A stretch of 64,000 nt of DNA from Collybiopsis luxurians FD-317 M1 (Eukaryota > Basidiomycota > Agaricomycetes > Agaricales > Omphalotaceae). Shown here piece after piece: positions 34,501 to 45,658 of the stretch. A program made the translations under genes and the position numbers. Every line of letters starts with the position of its first letter. Within the stretch, counting starts at the first letter, position 1. The notes under the pieces are model-generated. The model made no database searches and was not told where the DNA came from. It saw only the letters and a list, made by a program, of their open reading frames with translations. The stretch is from positions 409,879 through 473,878 of the forward strand of contig KN834777.1 in NCBI GenBank assembly GCA_000827265.1, written 5' to 3'.

Positions 34501-35407
34501 AATTGTGTTGTGAAATATATGAACCAGCATGCACAAGAGCTAAAGCAAAATTATGTAACCTTGCTGCAATATGCAAAGCCATCAGTTCCTCCTCTGGACC
34601 TGCCTGATGACCTTTTATAGCATGCTTCAAAAGCAATTCCACCCCTTCCTCTGATGTCATATTCTTCAACTCTTTAGACCTGAGGCTTAGTTGTCTCAGA
34701 GTGCTATTCCTGGAGGTAATAATCACATTTCCATAATTAGTTTGAGGCAAATATCTGCCCAGGTCAATGTTTGGGTCATCTGCATTGTCATAAAGAATGA
34801 TCCATTCTTCCTTCAGCTTTGAAATCCATCTGAGCCCGGCCTCCCAGTTACTAAGGCCATTTTGTATGGCAATGTCATAGAAGCTTGCCTTGATAGATTG
34901 TTCTGAATTAGCTATAATCAGATAATATTTGGTGAATCTGTAAAAAGATACCATATGCATAAAGAAATAATGTGATATTCAAAACACCGCTACCTTGTTC
35001 TGAACATATGGATGAATTTCAATGCAGTCTGAGTCTTTCCAGCACCACCCATTCCATAGAGAACAAATATTTTTCTTTCACAAAGCGGAGTCAATGAAGA
35101 CTCCAAGTTAAAATAGTTTGCAAGCTCCATCAGTTCATGCACTCTCCCGGTAAAAAATGGAGAGGCTGGACAAAGGTTAGTCATGTCCGGCATATATCCT
35201 TTTAGAGTGTTTAGTGTCTAGAGATATTGATTCCAAGATGAAAATACTACCAGGTGGAACACTGGTTGTAGTTGCCGCTCCTTGAAGTCTGTCTGTTTCA
35301 GATACAGTCTGATGCCCTTGAAAAGTTGGCAAGCCACTTATGGTAAAATTTGATGCCCCAGCAAACATAGCACCTCTTAAGACATGCATTAGGTCAATAT
35401 GGATCAT
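31592..35407 (-). CDS. NLR-like STAND receptor: NB-ARC plus 17 TPR repeats
   Basis: Fungal NB-ARC/TPR proteins are STAND ATPases resembling NLR immune and incompatibility receptors. Exons 35251-35407, 34994-35198 and 31592-34937 splice in frame to 1235 residues. The N-terminus has MFAGASNFTISG, typical of basidiomycete NLRs. The P-loop is GMGGAGKTQ, the kinase-2-like motif WIILYDNADDPN, and the following strand GNVIITSRN. A winged-helix-like part (FLRICSCFHYEGISRKLF) precedes the repeats. The C-terminal ~720 residues are TPR/kinesin-light-chain-like units of exactly 42 residues with core LGEQHPDTLTKMQNLA; I count 17 HP-T-L units. Several neighbours alternate two unit types (YYEMGRYTEALQINEP and YSRLGRYDEALQIEKP), showing duplication as 84-residue pairs. 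The whole frame is intact although CG is almost absent. An additional 5' exon cannot be excluded. Confidence 0.85.
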
Positions 35408-38400
35408 TTCATCTTTTGTTGTCCGATCACTTACATATTGTATGTGCTAGAGATATGCATGCTTTCTTCTACTCCTGCCATTGGCAAATTAAATGTCCTG
35501 GCATAATGAGATTGTATATTTTTCATACTTTTTTCGAGAAATTTCTTACCAATTCTTAATAGTGCAGAGATCTGCGCTGCTAGGAGAAAGGAAAAGATAG
35601 CTTTCCGTCAGATTCAGACAGCTTATATACACTAAGTCTGACACTATCTGATGGTTACAAACAGGATAGCCACAATTAATGCACACCCTCAATTTAATTG
35701 TACACGTAGGAGATTCGACTTCCATAGCAACAGGAAACATTTGATAGCGAGTAATTCGGTTATCTGTAATCATCATGGTTCTAATTTAACGGGTTTTACC
35801 CAAGTGACTCTTAGGTAATCCGGGAATGAGTAAATTGGAGCCTAATATCGTTGAACAAAAGAGTCCAATTTCCCTTGTAGTAGCGGCCAAGGGATAAACT
35901 GGTGAGTTCAATCTACATATAACCTGGTTTATATAGACAATATCTTATCTATGCGGCCCCACATATCACTGAAATTGTAATCAAACCCTGAAGCCAAAGG
36001 AAGCAAAATGAAACATCCGCGAGCAGTGCCGATTGCAAATCGCTTTCGGAATCTCCAACAGGGACATCACAAAGGATTGATACACGCCAACTTGGTGCTT
36101 GTCAGTGGTGTAACTCTCTTATTGAAGGGGTGAAAGAGGATGCGGCACACACAGGCCGCATAAGCAAAGTGCGCGGAACTCGTAACTGGGCATGATGAGG
36201 CACGAGGGCCCGTCAGATGCGGGGATCCTCGTAGTATCTACAACGGGCCAGGTCCTTGTACGGGCTTGTGCGCGAGAAATGCCTCGCAAGCACTATGAGG
36301 CTGAGCACACTTCTACATGCTTGTAAACGCTCGTAAGCAACCCGAGTTCCGTACACCTGGACTACGTAGCTATAGTGTTCCTTTCAACGTTTAATATCAA
36401 CATCGATTTTCATTCATATCAAGTAGCAATAATGTTCATGATTCAACATTTATATGGGACACAAAATGCAGGTCATGCGTAGACAGAAATAGAAAGAGAG
36501 CATCCAAGAATAGAGAAGAAAGAGTATATACTATTAGCCGCGATCATTGGAACGCCTGAAAACAAACCTTAAGCGAGCCACAAAAATAATAGAGAGAAAA
36601 AATTTACTCACCCGATTGCCTACATTTACGACAACTTCTTTGTCTTTCTCTTAACGAATCCGCGATCACATCCATGTCATTCTCTCCCGGATACCGCTCT
36701 TACAACATCTGCAGAAATTATTGCCCTACCCTCGTAGAGTCCAGGAAGGCGGTGACATCATTCTACTGACTGAAAATAGCATGCCGTCGCTCTGTGTGTT
36801 CCCGGATAGCACTGGCACTCGAGCCGTGTTGCCGGCTTGAATCCGTTCCAGATTATCCCCGAATGTGGTGAAACTAGTGCAGTGATTGACCGGTTACAAA
36901 TAAAGAAAGCAAAGGTTGAACCCACTTATCAATGATCGCTGTTCCAAAGATCCCATATCATCGCTGCATCACGCATATGCAGAAGGAGCACTCAGGTTAG
37001 TGTGCATGCAAAAACACTTAGTCTCTCCTGTAGATTGGCCTACTGTAATCATAGATTAAGTCCGATTTTTTGTGCCTGAAGCTGGTGAAGGAGCCCAAAC
37101 ATTCCCGAGTACATAGACAAAGAGTCAGCACACTCATGCATAGACAATGGCATAGTAAACCAACAAGAAAAGGCAATCCCCATTTTCAACAGGGGGATCT
37201 TGCGGGTTATTGAATAATACTTCATTTAAACTAGTGATAGAGAAGGGGAATTGCTGTGTACAACCATTTATTCACTCTACAATCTACATACTCTACATAC
37301 ATTTTTTGCTTAAAAATGAGAGTGCAATGTGAATCCATTAGGGTGTTAATCCATTTCAGTACCTCAATCATAGGCACCTATTTTATCACCTTGAACAAAA
37401 ATCTTGCACAATGCACTTGGATTTTCATACTGTTTTAACATTCTGGCGAGCCCCAGCCCAAGGCCCCGGCTGCCGGCTTACAGAAGTCCTGAGCCAGCCC
37501 CTGAGCCCTCTTTGATCAGGCATAGGGCTGGGACTGCCCGGCTTAGCACCCGGCTCAACAGCTCTGAGCCAGAGCCCTCCAAGCTTGCTGACTACTGAGA
37601 ACATATAAGCAGACGAAGTCAAAGAGCACAATGAGCGAATGTCACGATGAAAAAGCCTAGGTGCATTGTCCCTGCATAAAAGACTGTTCATAGACATTTT
37701 GCCTTCTCTGTACTAGTTGTATGGGTCGACAAGCTGCGTGTGTGTTCATCATTGAAGGTCATCTTCATCGTCATTTATCCACGTATGCAGAGACAGGTGA
37801 GTGATGCTTCAATCTGAGAGATCAGAAAAACTCTGACTAACGACGAGGATCATTGATGTGAGAATCAACCCTTTGGTCAGGATACGGAATCCAATATTTG
37901 CTTGAGCCACTTCTATTCTAAACATAAATCTTTTTATCTCAGCTACCAAACATGACTAGTTATCCGCTGTGGCATGTGTCAAGAGTTCTATTTATTCTCA
38001 GGCATTGACAGCTTCTGCCTTCAGAACAACTTAGAATAAGCCTGTGGATGTGTCATTGGGTTTGAGAACAGTTTCTGGCCTCAATTCTTGCCTTCTTTTC
38101 ATTGAATATACTCAAAATGTTGTTCCTGTATACATCGCTTTTCTACAAATGCCTTGTATTTTAGGCTACATAGTCTCAGGCGCAGTCCACAAGCTTGATT
38201 CACCAATTGAAGCTGCCAGAGTAGGAATCTAATTATCTTTAGCAGCTGATGTCTACGAAAGGTATAAAATATCTGAAGGCTATACCTGAAAAGGTTGTAT
38301 GATCACAGTTAGCATAGAGGTCGCGATCTTGGTCTTTCATTGTCCCTGCGGTTTTCTGCGGGGTGGTACATGCTCAGTCTCTCATTACAGTTTCAACAAC

Positions 38401-38968
38401 ATCTGGGACCCTTCGAAGCATTGAACAAGATGGCAGTATACCATAGTCAAACATAAAATATCCTTCGAAATACTAAGTTTTTGATTCAAATCTAGTAATG
38501 TCATTTAAAGGCGTTGTAAGTAATCCATAAGCCTCTTGTTTATATAAATACTCTTAGTAATATTGTGCAGCAATTTGCTGAGCCACCTACTACCCCACTC
38601 CATTGGGAGCTGCCTGTTCCATTTTTTAAATTCTTAGTACTGCAACTCATAATGTGACAGTTCTTAGTGCCACTTGTGTTCTAGCTGTATCTTTTGTATC
38701 TGTGTAGTTAATGGCCAAGTACCCAGGGGTGGCCAGCTAATGGGTATCTAATAGTAAGTACAGTATATCCCTTTCTATCCAAGTTTCTGACATCTCAAAT
38801 CTCAACTCTAACAATATTTTGATCCCAGTACCTGGGATTCAATGGATATTTTACTTTTAAGTAATACACATGTCTGACTGACACATTGATTATGCACTGG
38901 ACACACTGAACACATTTAATGCACTGACAGAAAAGTTGACTGTGATCAGATGCTGATGTGTACTCATG
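35408..38968. other. Gene-poor region, GC patch at 37437-37590
   Basis: No convincing gene. The section 36000-36380 is CG-richer and unassigned. At 37437-37590 a compact GC-rich patch built of GAGCC/GGGCTGG words interrupts AT-rich DNA and resembles the small patch at 9480-9530. It is probably a transposon fragment. Confidence 0.35.
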
Positions 38969-39040
38969 GCCAGATAGCTCAGTGGTTAGAGCATTTGGGA
39001 TTCTACTAGAAGGTCCTGGGTTCAAGCCCCTGTGAAATCC
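38969..39040 (+). repeat. tRNA-like SINE head (Pol III A and B boxes)
   Basis: TAGCTCAGTGG (38975-38985) fits an A box and GGTTCAAGCCC (39019-39029) fits a B box at normal tRNA spacing. The D stem pairs (GCTC/GAGC), but the acceptor and anticodon stems do not. It is therefore better read as the head of a tRNA-derived SINE than as a working tRNA. The 3' limit is not clear; telomere-like CCCTAA units follow 60 bp downstream. Confidence 0.55.
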
Positions 39041-39100
39041 TTTGGTCACACCAGTTGAGGCCACCCTAAAATAGATAAGATCAGATGTAACACCCCCAAA

Positions 39101-39115
39101 CCCTAACCCTAACCC
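39101..39115. repeat. Short interstitial telomere-like run
   Basis: CCCTAACCCTAACCC matches the TTAGGG telomere repeat of most filamentous fungi. Only 2.5 units are present, and degenerate CCTAAC words follow at 39410-39465. The run is internal, so it is not a chromosome end. Confidence 0.75.
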
Positions 39116-39492
39116 AGCATGCCTTCAGTGTGAACCTAATATTGTAGGTTAGGGTGTGCAGTGGTGCCTCTGAGCTGTTAGGCTCGGAATGGTGATGGTA
39201 AGATAAGTAATTGTCTATTGTTGTTGGCCTTCAGAGTAAGCCCTTTATACTCTATGGTAGGTATTCTAGAAGTATCTACAAGGTAAGTAGCAGTTCTACT
39301 ACATTCCATGTCTCACTAATACCACAGTAATTATCTGAGTAATTTACAAATAAATATTACTAAACTTCATACTGGAGTTGCTAGTTCTAGTCAAAGTGTC
39401 AGATCACAACACCTAACCCCTAACCCTACTCACCTAACCATTTAACCACCTACCTAACCACCCACTGATTTGTTGGCAATTTCACACTGGAT

Positions 39493-39537
39493 AGTTCCCA
39501 CATGTTAGGGCTAGCTCTGCTAGCCCTAATAGGAACT
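39493..39537. other. Perfect hairpin with nested stems
   Basis: An 11-bp perfect stem, TTAGGGCTAGC and its complement around a TCT loop (39505-39529), is enclosed by a second stem AGTTCC/GGAACT (39493-39498 and 39532-39537). It may be a structured transposon end or a terminator-like element. No adjacent gene explains it. Confidence 0.7.
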
Positions 39538-40923
39538 GCCTGCAACATTGCTTGATCTTAGGATGGTCACTGGTAGTTACCAAAGATTGTGAACAATAAT
39601 AGTGGCATTAGGTGTGGGTTCATCCCCAGTCTTGACACTTTGGTAGATTGGCAGTTGACTTGTATACCTTAACACTAGCTGGGGTAAATGTTGCCCAACT
39701 ACACCTTTCACAAGTCAAAAGAAGCCAAGAGTATTCAAGAGTACAAGAGAGAGACAGAGTCAAGAGGCCAGTCCAACCTCACCTAGAACAATCATTAACC
39801 TGAGGTGTGGAAGTCCTCCCGTCTTTTTTAGTAAAGTAAAGTTTTTCTGTCTTATCTTATGCAATGAATACTAACTAAAATTGTACAAGTTGTGAAGATC
39901 AGATCAATTTAAAATTACCTATTTAGACCCTAGGGCTAGGCACAAAATCATTGATGCTAAATCACTTGGGATGCATTCTGTCTATCCTGAATGTTTAAAA
40001 AGACTGTCAAAGTGAGCATATACTACTCAATACCTTCGTATGCGGCTCCCGGAAATGCCTAAAATAGCTGTTGAATTTCCCATACTATATAGGCTGTTCA
40101 CCGTTTCACGTCATACCGATCATCAAAGATAAGGCTCAGCGCTCATCCCTTAGCCTTTCTGTCAACAACAATGCTATCCCTCTCTTCACGCTAGCTGCGG
40201 GGAGCATCCGATTTAAAGTACACGAGCTATGCAAGAATGCGCTTTACTTTGTCTGGTTGACCGTTGGGTGGCAATAGCTGGATCCAATTCCGTGAGCAAG
40301 CAATTGCCAATAAGTAATGTTGTTTTTTTGTTCCGCGTAGAGAAGTCGAATCAAGCTCCACTTGACATTTGGGCTGTTCATTCCAAGAGCAGAGAAGAAC
40401 ACGAAGATATCGGGGAAATTGTTCACCGAGGTGCCCCGCCCGACTGAGTAAGGAAGAAACGTGCCTGGTCGGGAGACGCCAATCAAACCTCCTCCTTTTG
40501 TGATTATATAATTAGAATTTGAATCAACGTCCCCCAAAGACCTTTGGACTTGGCATTTCACTCCGAGTCATGGACGGCCAAGTTGAGCCTAGAAATTAAT
40601 AAGTACTTCCGCTCTCGAAGCTCACTGCATTGATGTCATCTTGACTGGTATTCTGCCGCCTATTATTGAATTGAACCGATATTCTACTAACCTTCGACTT
40701 TGGTTTTGCATGGTCGGATCTATTTTGGGTCCGACACAGCCTGAGGATGTTTGACGTCCTGCACTTTCGCAGCGCAGCTGGAAATAAGAAAAGAATTGCC
40801 ATCGACAGGATACATGAAGAAACGTTGTAGTAGTTAGTTATACTCATTCATTCTCCCGCTGCTTCGCTAAATCTACGTGGATGGGTTTCCGAAATGGATG
40901 GAGCTTGAGTATGTCTTTCGACG
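39538..40923. other. No gene recognised
   Basis: Several short open frames occur. One, on the minus strand at 40596-40847 (83 codons), starts with a signal-like hydrophobic segment (ILSMAILFLFPAAL), but there is no further support. The distal part is the promoter region of the gene at 41074. Confidence 0.3.
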
Positions 40924-40931
40924 TATAAAAG
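40924..40931 (+). promoter_or_regulatory. TATA box upstream of the 41074 gene
   Basis: TATAAAAG lies 143 bp before the ATG at 41074, a usual distance for a fungal gene with a modest 5' UTR, and no competing gene lies between. Confidence 0.5.
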
Positions 40932-41073
40932 CCTAGTCGAAATGAACGTTTCTCTACATCCACTGAAGCACGAACTTAGTACTTACTGAAACTCAAGCAA
41001 GCATTGACTTGTATGCTCGCTCATCATCTCTCCTTCAGTCCTGAAGCTGACTTTTCATTACCTTTCAGTTGCC

Positions 41074-42292
41074 ATGTCCGTTCGTGCGACCACTACCAGC
41101 TCAAGCCCTGATAGTACGTTTGCGGTCGCTTTACTGGTTCACAGGAGGATCTTGATATTAGTGTTTTACAGACCAGAAAGAACCCGCCAAATGCCCCGCT
41201 CCCACTCTCAACTTTAACAGTTCCCAGTGGATCTGGACCACCGAGCTCGTAAATCCACCGAACGGTAGTGCGCCCGCTGGCTCAAGAGCATTCCGCAAGA
41301 CGTTCTCTCCACCCCTAGGCAAGACTCCCGCATTCCTTACAATTGCTTTCACAGCAGACAACGCAGCGACACTTTGGGTTAACGGCGAAGAGATAGTCTC
41401 GGAATTTGCCTGGTTCACTGCCGGTCGCTACTGCGTCGATCTGACAAACTGCGGGTGCGCTATCTTGATCGCTATCAAAGCGACGAACTTTGAGGGCCCC
41501 GCAGGGGTGCTAGTCGATGCCGTTGTCTCATACACCGATGGATCGACCTCCTCGATTGTTTCCGATGGTAGCTGGCGCACGATGGTTGGTAGCGTCCCGG
41601 ATAACTTCCAATCCCTATCCCTCGATGACAGCTCCTGGCCGCTTGTACAAACTGAGGGTAAAATCCCAGTTGCTCCCTGGGGAACTGTCCAGCTTGCCGG
41701 AACCGACCCTCAATCGCTTGCGACGGCGCAGTGGATCTGGACAACCGAGTCTGCGCCGGGTGGAAACTACCCCCCGGGTGCTAGAGCTTTCCGGTACACC
41801 ATGACGCTTCCTGCTGGACATACCAGCGGCACTGCGACGGTTATGATCGCTGCAGATAACGAATACACGCTCTTCATCAACGGCGCCTTCATCGGGAGCG
41901 GAAACGACTTTCGCAATGCGCAAAAGTACGTAGAACGTGTTCGAGGGCCGAAAATTGTGTTTGCGGTCTATGCTGTGAACGCTGATTCAGGGCCCAATCC
42001 TGCCGGTCTGCTGGCTTCTATACAAGTTACATCGTCGAGTGATCGCCGTGATACTCATTGCGGAGAGTGCTATTCAACTTCTTATGCTGTCACTGTCAAT
42101 GATTGGAAGGCTTTCCCTGGTGTTGTTCCCTGGGGCTTTGAAAGGCCTGGGTTCGATGACTCTACCTGGCCTGGCGCCGCTATGGAAGGTCAAAATGGTG
42201 CCGCTGGGATTCCATGGCCTTATGTTTCCCCGCCTACTAAAATCACCACCGTTAAAGGATCGCCTTTGCCTGGAGCTCCAAAGGGCTCCTGA
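41074..42292 (+). CDS. Two-module beta-sandwich-like protein (repeated QWIWTTE), function unknown
   Basis: Exon 1 is 41074-41113 and exon 2 is 41172-42292 (GT-AG intron of 58 bp); the stop is TGA. The protein consists of two tandem modules. Each starts with QWIWTTE, continues with a RAFR.T segment, a strand with TADNAATLWVNGEE or AADNEYTLFINGAF, and ends with an aromatic segment (LDDSSWP...PWG and FDDSTWP...PWPYV). The ADN..TL(W/F)(V/I)NG pattern resembles galactose-binding-like or jelly-roll modules in rhamnosidase-type glycosidases, but there is no catalytic domain. No signal peptide is visible at this start, so it would be cytosolic or leave by a non-classical route. A TATA box lies upstream. 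Confidence 0.75.
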
Positions 42293-43064
42293 AAGTTGTT
42301 TATTCGTGGTATCGGGAAACTCACCTCCCTTTCCCTATGCAATTCATCTCAGTTCTTTCAACAGTTTTACTATTTCTAGTTCATTTCATTTCCTAGTTGA
42401 ATGATGTATATTAGGTATTTTATAACTTTATAAAGCTGCATAGCTCGTATGTCGATATGAAGATTTCATTAGTTGCAGGGAAGCTGCTGGGGTTTTCAAT
42501 CTGCTTGTGCCACCATGAAGCTTAACCAGGGAGCAGCTCTAAAGCCTCTTCCCCACAACCTGCCAGTGCCACGGCCCATATCGCCCACGTCGCCCAGCCT
42601 GAGCATTGGCTTGACGCCCGAGGTCAGATGAAAACCGCGTGCTGATACTTTGGCGCCCGTAGGGTTTTGCGCGTCTATTACTAAATTTTCAAGCCTTGCA
42701 CTTGAACCTGACTTGAACCTGACTTGAACCGTTTCGTCCTGCTTCATTCCGTTCGAAATTCAAAACTCCGTTTGTGAGATTAATGTTAGTGTTACCCATA
42801 CTGATGGGCTGGTATTCTCCTATGCTTATAGATTTTTTTGCAGAGCTTGCTTTTACGTCTCTTGACGCGACCCGAGTCGGCGACCTACAGCTAAACAGGA
42901 TCCGTATATCTCTGAGTAACGCGTAAGGTAAGGTGGTTGAACTTTTCCCAGCTTTTTTAATTCAGCCAATAATTCGAGTCATTCTGGACTTTGAATTTGT
43001 ATATAATTTTCTGAACTCGAGTCACTGAAACTCCTTCCCAGGTCCTTTACTTTCTTCATCCATC
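42293..43064. other. Intergenic, contains a dispersed short repeat
   Basis: Between two plus-strand genes. It holds the repeat at 42644-42678 and a small direct repeat of TTGAACCTGAC near 42701-42725. Otherwise nothing was recognised. Confidence 0.35.
42644..42678. repeat. Short dispersed repeat (TTTGGCGCCCG...TTTTGCGCGTCTA), copy 2
   Basis: Second copy of the sequence at 17375-17408, in the same orientation. Confidence 0.5.
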
Positions 43065-44662
43065 ATGGCGTCTAGAGTAGCTTCAAAACTTGCTTCTCCT
43101 CCGCACCTAATGACCCTCGCGGACCTCTCAGTCCCCCAAATCAACCGTCTCCTCACACACTCCCTCCACTGCAAACGCATCTCCAAACCCTGGCTCGAAC
43201 CCCAATCTCGTAAATCCTCATACTCAAAACAAAAACACCAACTCAAAATGCCTTCCCAATCCCTCTTCAACAAGACCGTCGCCTTGTTGTTCTCAAAACG
43301 GAGCACACGGACGAGGTTGGCGTCCGAGACGAGTGTGACGCTGTTGGGAGGGAAAGCGTTGTTTTTGGGCAAGGAGGATATTCAGCTTGGGGTTAATGAG
43401 ACGCCGAGGGATACGGCGAGGGTTATTGGGGGGATGACGGAGGGGATTTTTGCGAGGGTTGGGAAGCATGAGGAGATTGAGGTGTGTTTTTGGTTTGAAC
43501 CGATTTTTTTTTTCCTTAGGAAGGAACTTATAACCACGACCTCTATCGTACAGGAACTCGCTAAATACTCCCCCGTCCCAGTTCTCAACGCCCTATCCGA
43601 CCTCTGGCACCCCACGCAAATCCTAGCGGATTTACTCACCCTACACGAACACGCCCATCTGTTCAACAACACCAAAACCCAACAACCCTCCGACCCATCT
43701 TCACCTTCCCAAAAACGTAACAAAAAGGGCATCTACCTCCCCGACCTCCGACCCTTGACTGTCGCGTACGTCGGAGACAGCGCGAATGTGTTACACGATA
43801 TGCTCGTGACGTATCCTCGGTTGGGACATTCGTTGAGGGTCGCGAGTCCCCTCAAGTATCGGGCGCCGAAGGAGGTGTGGAATCGGGTTGAGGAGTTGGG
43901 GTGCGATAAGGGGATTTGGTGGGGTGAGGATCCGAAGGAGGCGGTGAGCGGTGCGGATGTGGTTGTTACGGATACTTGGTATGTTTAGCGTTGGTCTGCT
44001 CTCGCAAGCGCGGTGGTAACTAACTGGGTGGTTCTGCCTATTTTGATACGTAGGATTTCCATGGGTCAAGAAGCGGAAAAAGCTCAACGTCTCCAAGACT
44101 TTAATGGCTATCAAGTTACGGAAGCTTTGTGTCGAGAGGGAGGTGCTAATCCCGATTGGAAGTTTTTACATTGTCTGCCTAGGAAGCAGGATGAAGTTGA
44201 TGATGAGGTGGGTTTCGATTCTTTTTCTTCCTTACCCATTCCCTCCTATCTGTCATGCTTATTGAATGTGCGTCTTCTTCCCAAACATAGGTCTTCTACG
44301 GTCCCCGATCCCTCGTCTTCCCAGAAGCTGATAACAGGAAATGGACGACGATGGCTGTTTTCGAGTACGTCTCCTCTCCTTAGTTCCCCTTCCCATCCCC
44401 TTCCCCCTCCTTCGCTTCCCTCCCATCCCTTTCTCCCCCTCCTTCCTCTCCTTCCGGCCCCTCTCTATTCATCCGCCCTCCGCTCGCAGCCAAGCGTAGC
44501 ATTGCAGCTGCGGATGCGAGTTTTTCCTTCATTTTGATATACCTCCTTGGTGTTTCCTGGCGGTTCACTGACGATTACCTTGTACTTTCCTTTTCTTCTT
44601 CTAGTCTGTTCATTGGAAGGTGGGACATCCACGCCGAGGCGAATGAATCTGTGAAGGAGTAG
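43065..44662 (+). CDS. ARG3: Ornithine carbamoyltransferase (arginine biosynthesis)
   Basis: This enzyme converts ornithine and carbamoyl phosphate to citrulline, normally in fungal mitochondria. Exons 43065-43481, 43554-43978, 44054-44207, 44291-44364 and 44605-44662 splice in one frame to 375 residues. Visible motifs are the carbamoyl-phosphate site [17 protein letters not shown] with [53 protein letters not shown], the ornithine site [20 protein letters not shown], and C-terminal [10 protein letters not shown]. The N-terminus ([13 protein letters not shown]) is short, basic and Ser/Ala-rich, compatible with a mitochondrial presequence. A hydrophilic insert rich in Ser/Lys/Pro follows the HPTQ helix ([18 protein letters not shown]). 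The last exon is tiny. Intron 1 is 72 bp and has no stop in frame, so unspliced RNA would read through it. Confidence 0.93.
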
Positions 44663-45658
44663 AAGGAACGTAAAAAGTGATCGAGTCAGATTTATCAACG
44701 GGAGGGGGAACCATGACGATTCCATCGCTGTGCGCGTAAAATGTTCAATTTAGTCGTCGCTGTATTCGAGCTCGTCGACGCGTAAAACGCTCAATTTACG
44801 CTTTTTCTGTCTCTTTTTCGTTTCTTGCGAAATCAAAATAATAATGCTAATTTTCTTTTTTTTGCTTTCTTGACTTTGTGTGTGCTGTGTTGGTTGGGCT
44901 GTGAGGTGAGGTGAGGTTTATGGTGAGTAAGTAGTGTGTGGTGAACTGTTGAGAACGTTTGAGAATTGGGTAGCTGGTGCTTCAACTTTGACGGAATGGC
45001 GTTTATCGGTAGGTCTCCGACTCGGGGGTTGTGGTTTCCGAGAAGGAAAACGTGATCCTCTTTTTCTCTGTTGTATGGTGGTGTCCCAGTTTTGCATGCG
45101 TAGTTCTTGCCGCGGCGGAGCTCCCTTCGACCTCCGAGTCGCGGGAGTTCGTACAACCGCTTGTCGTGACTCGTGGATATACCATCGCCGTCATAGACTA
45201 CTTTTCTCCTACTCAATGACCGACTGATTTTTCATTTCTCCTCTGGACTTCGCTTCGAAGCCGTCCATAGCTGGGTATTCTGAATCATGGGTGACCCTCA
45301 GCCCCACCCCGCGACTCGATTCAACATGTCCTTCCTGAGGCTTCAAGGGTTTGGAGGTATCGCCTTTGGCTCATTCTACCCACCCTTTCATCCGTTCTTC
45401 AAGTGAGGAGAGGGAAAGTCGAGTGCAATCGCTGGAAAGTATGCCTACGGTTCCATATACAATTCTTACGGTCTCGTTCCATCGTGTATACTCTCTGCTG
45501 TCCGCCTTCAACGATACTCGATTTCTTACAAAGAAATTGTACAACGGATTGATACAAACGGCACCAACTTATGGAAATCGTTTCTGGTCGGATCGATGCC
45601 CAGAACGGTCTACCTCTGGAACTAAATCAGAAATCGCATCATAGCTTCAATAAAGAGT
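44663..45658. other. Intergenic; 3' flank shared with the next duplication
   Basis: No gene was recognised up to 45120. From about 45125 the sequence is the first copy of the tandem duplication described below (CCGAGTCGCGGGAGTTCGTA and following). Confidence 0.4.

Noticed and set aside
38969..39040. Functional tRNA gene
   Set aside because: A and B boxes fit, but acceptor and anticodon stems do not pair; treated as a SINE head.
39101..39115. Chromosome end
   Set aside because: Only 2.5 telomere-type units, flanked on both sides by normal sequence and genes.
44833..45216. 127-codon minus-strand frame (Lys/His-rich)
   Set aside because: Overlaps the edge of the duplicated segment, is not preserved in the second unit, and has no motif.
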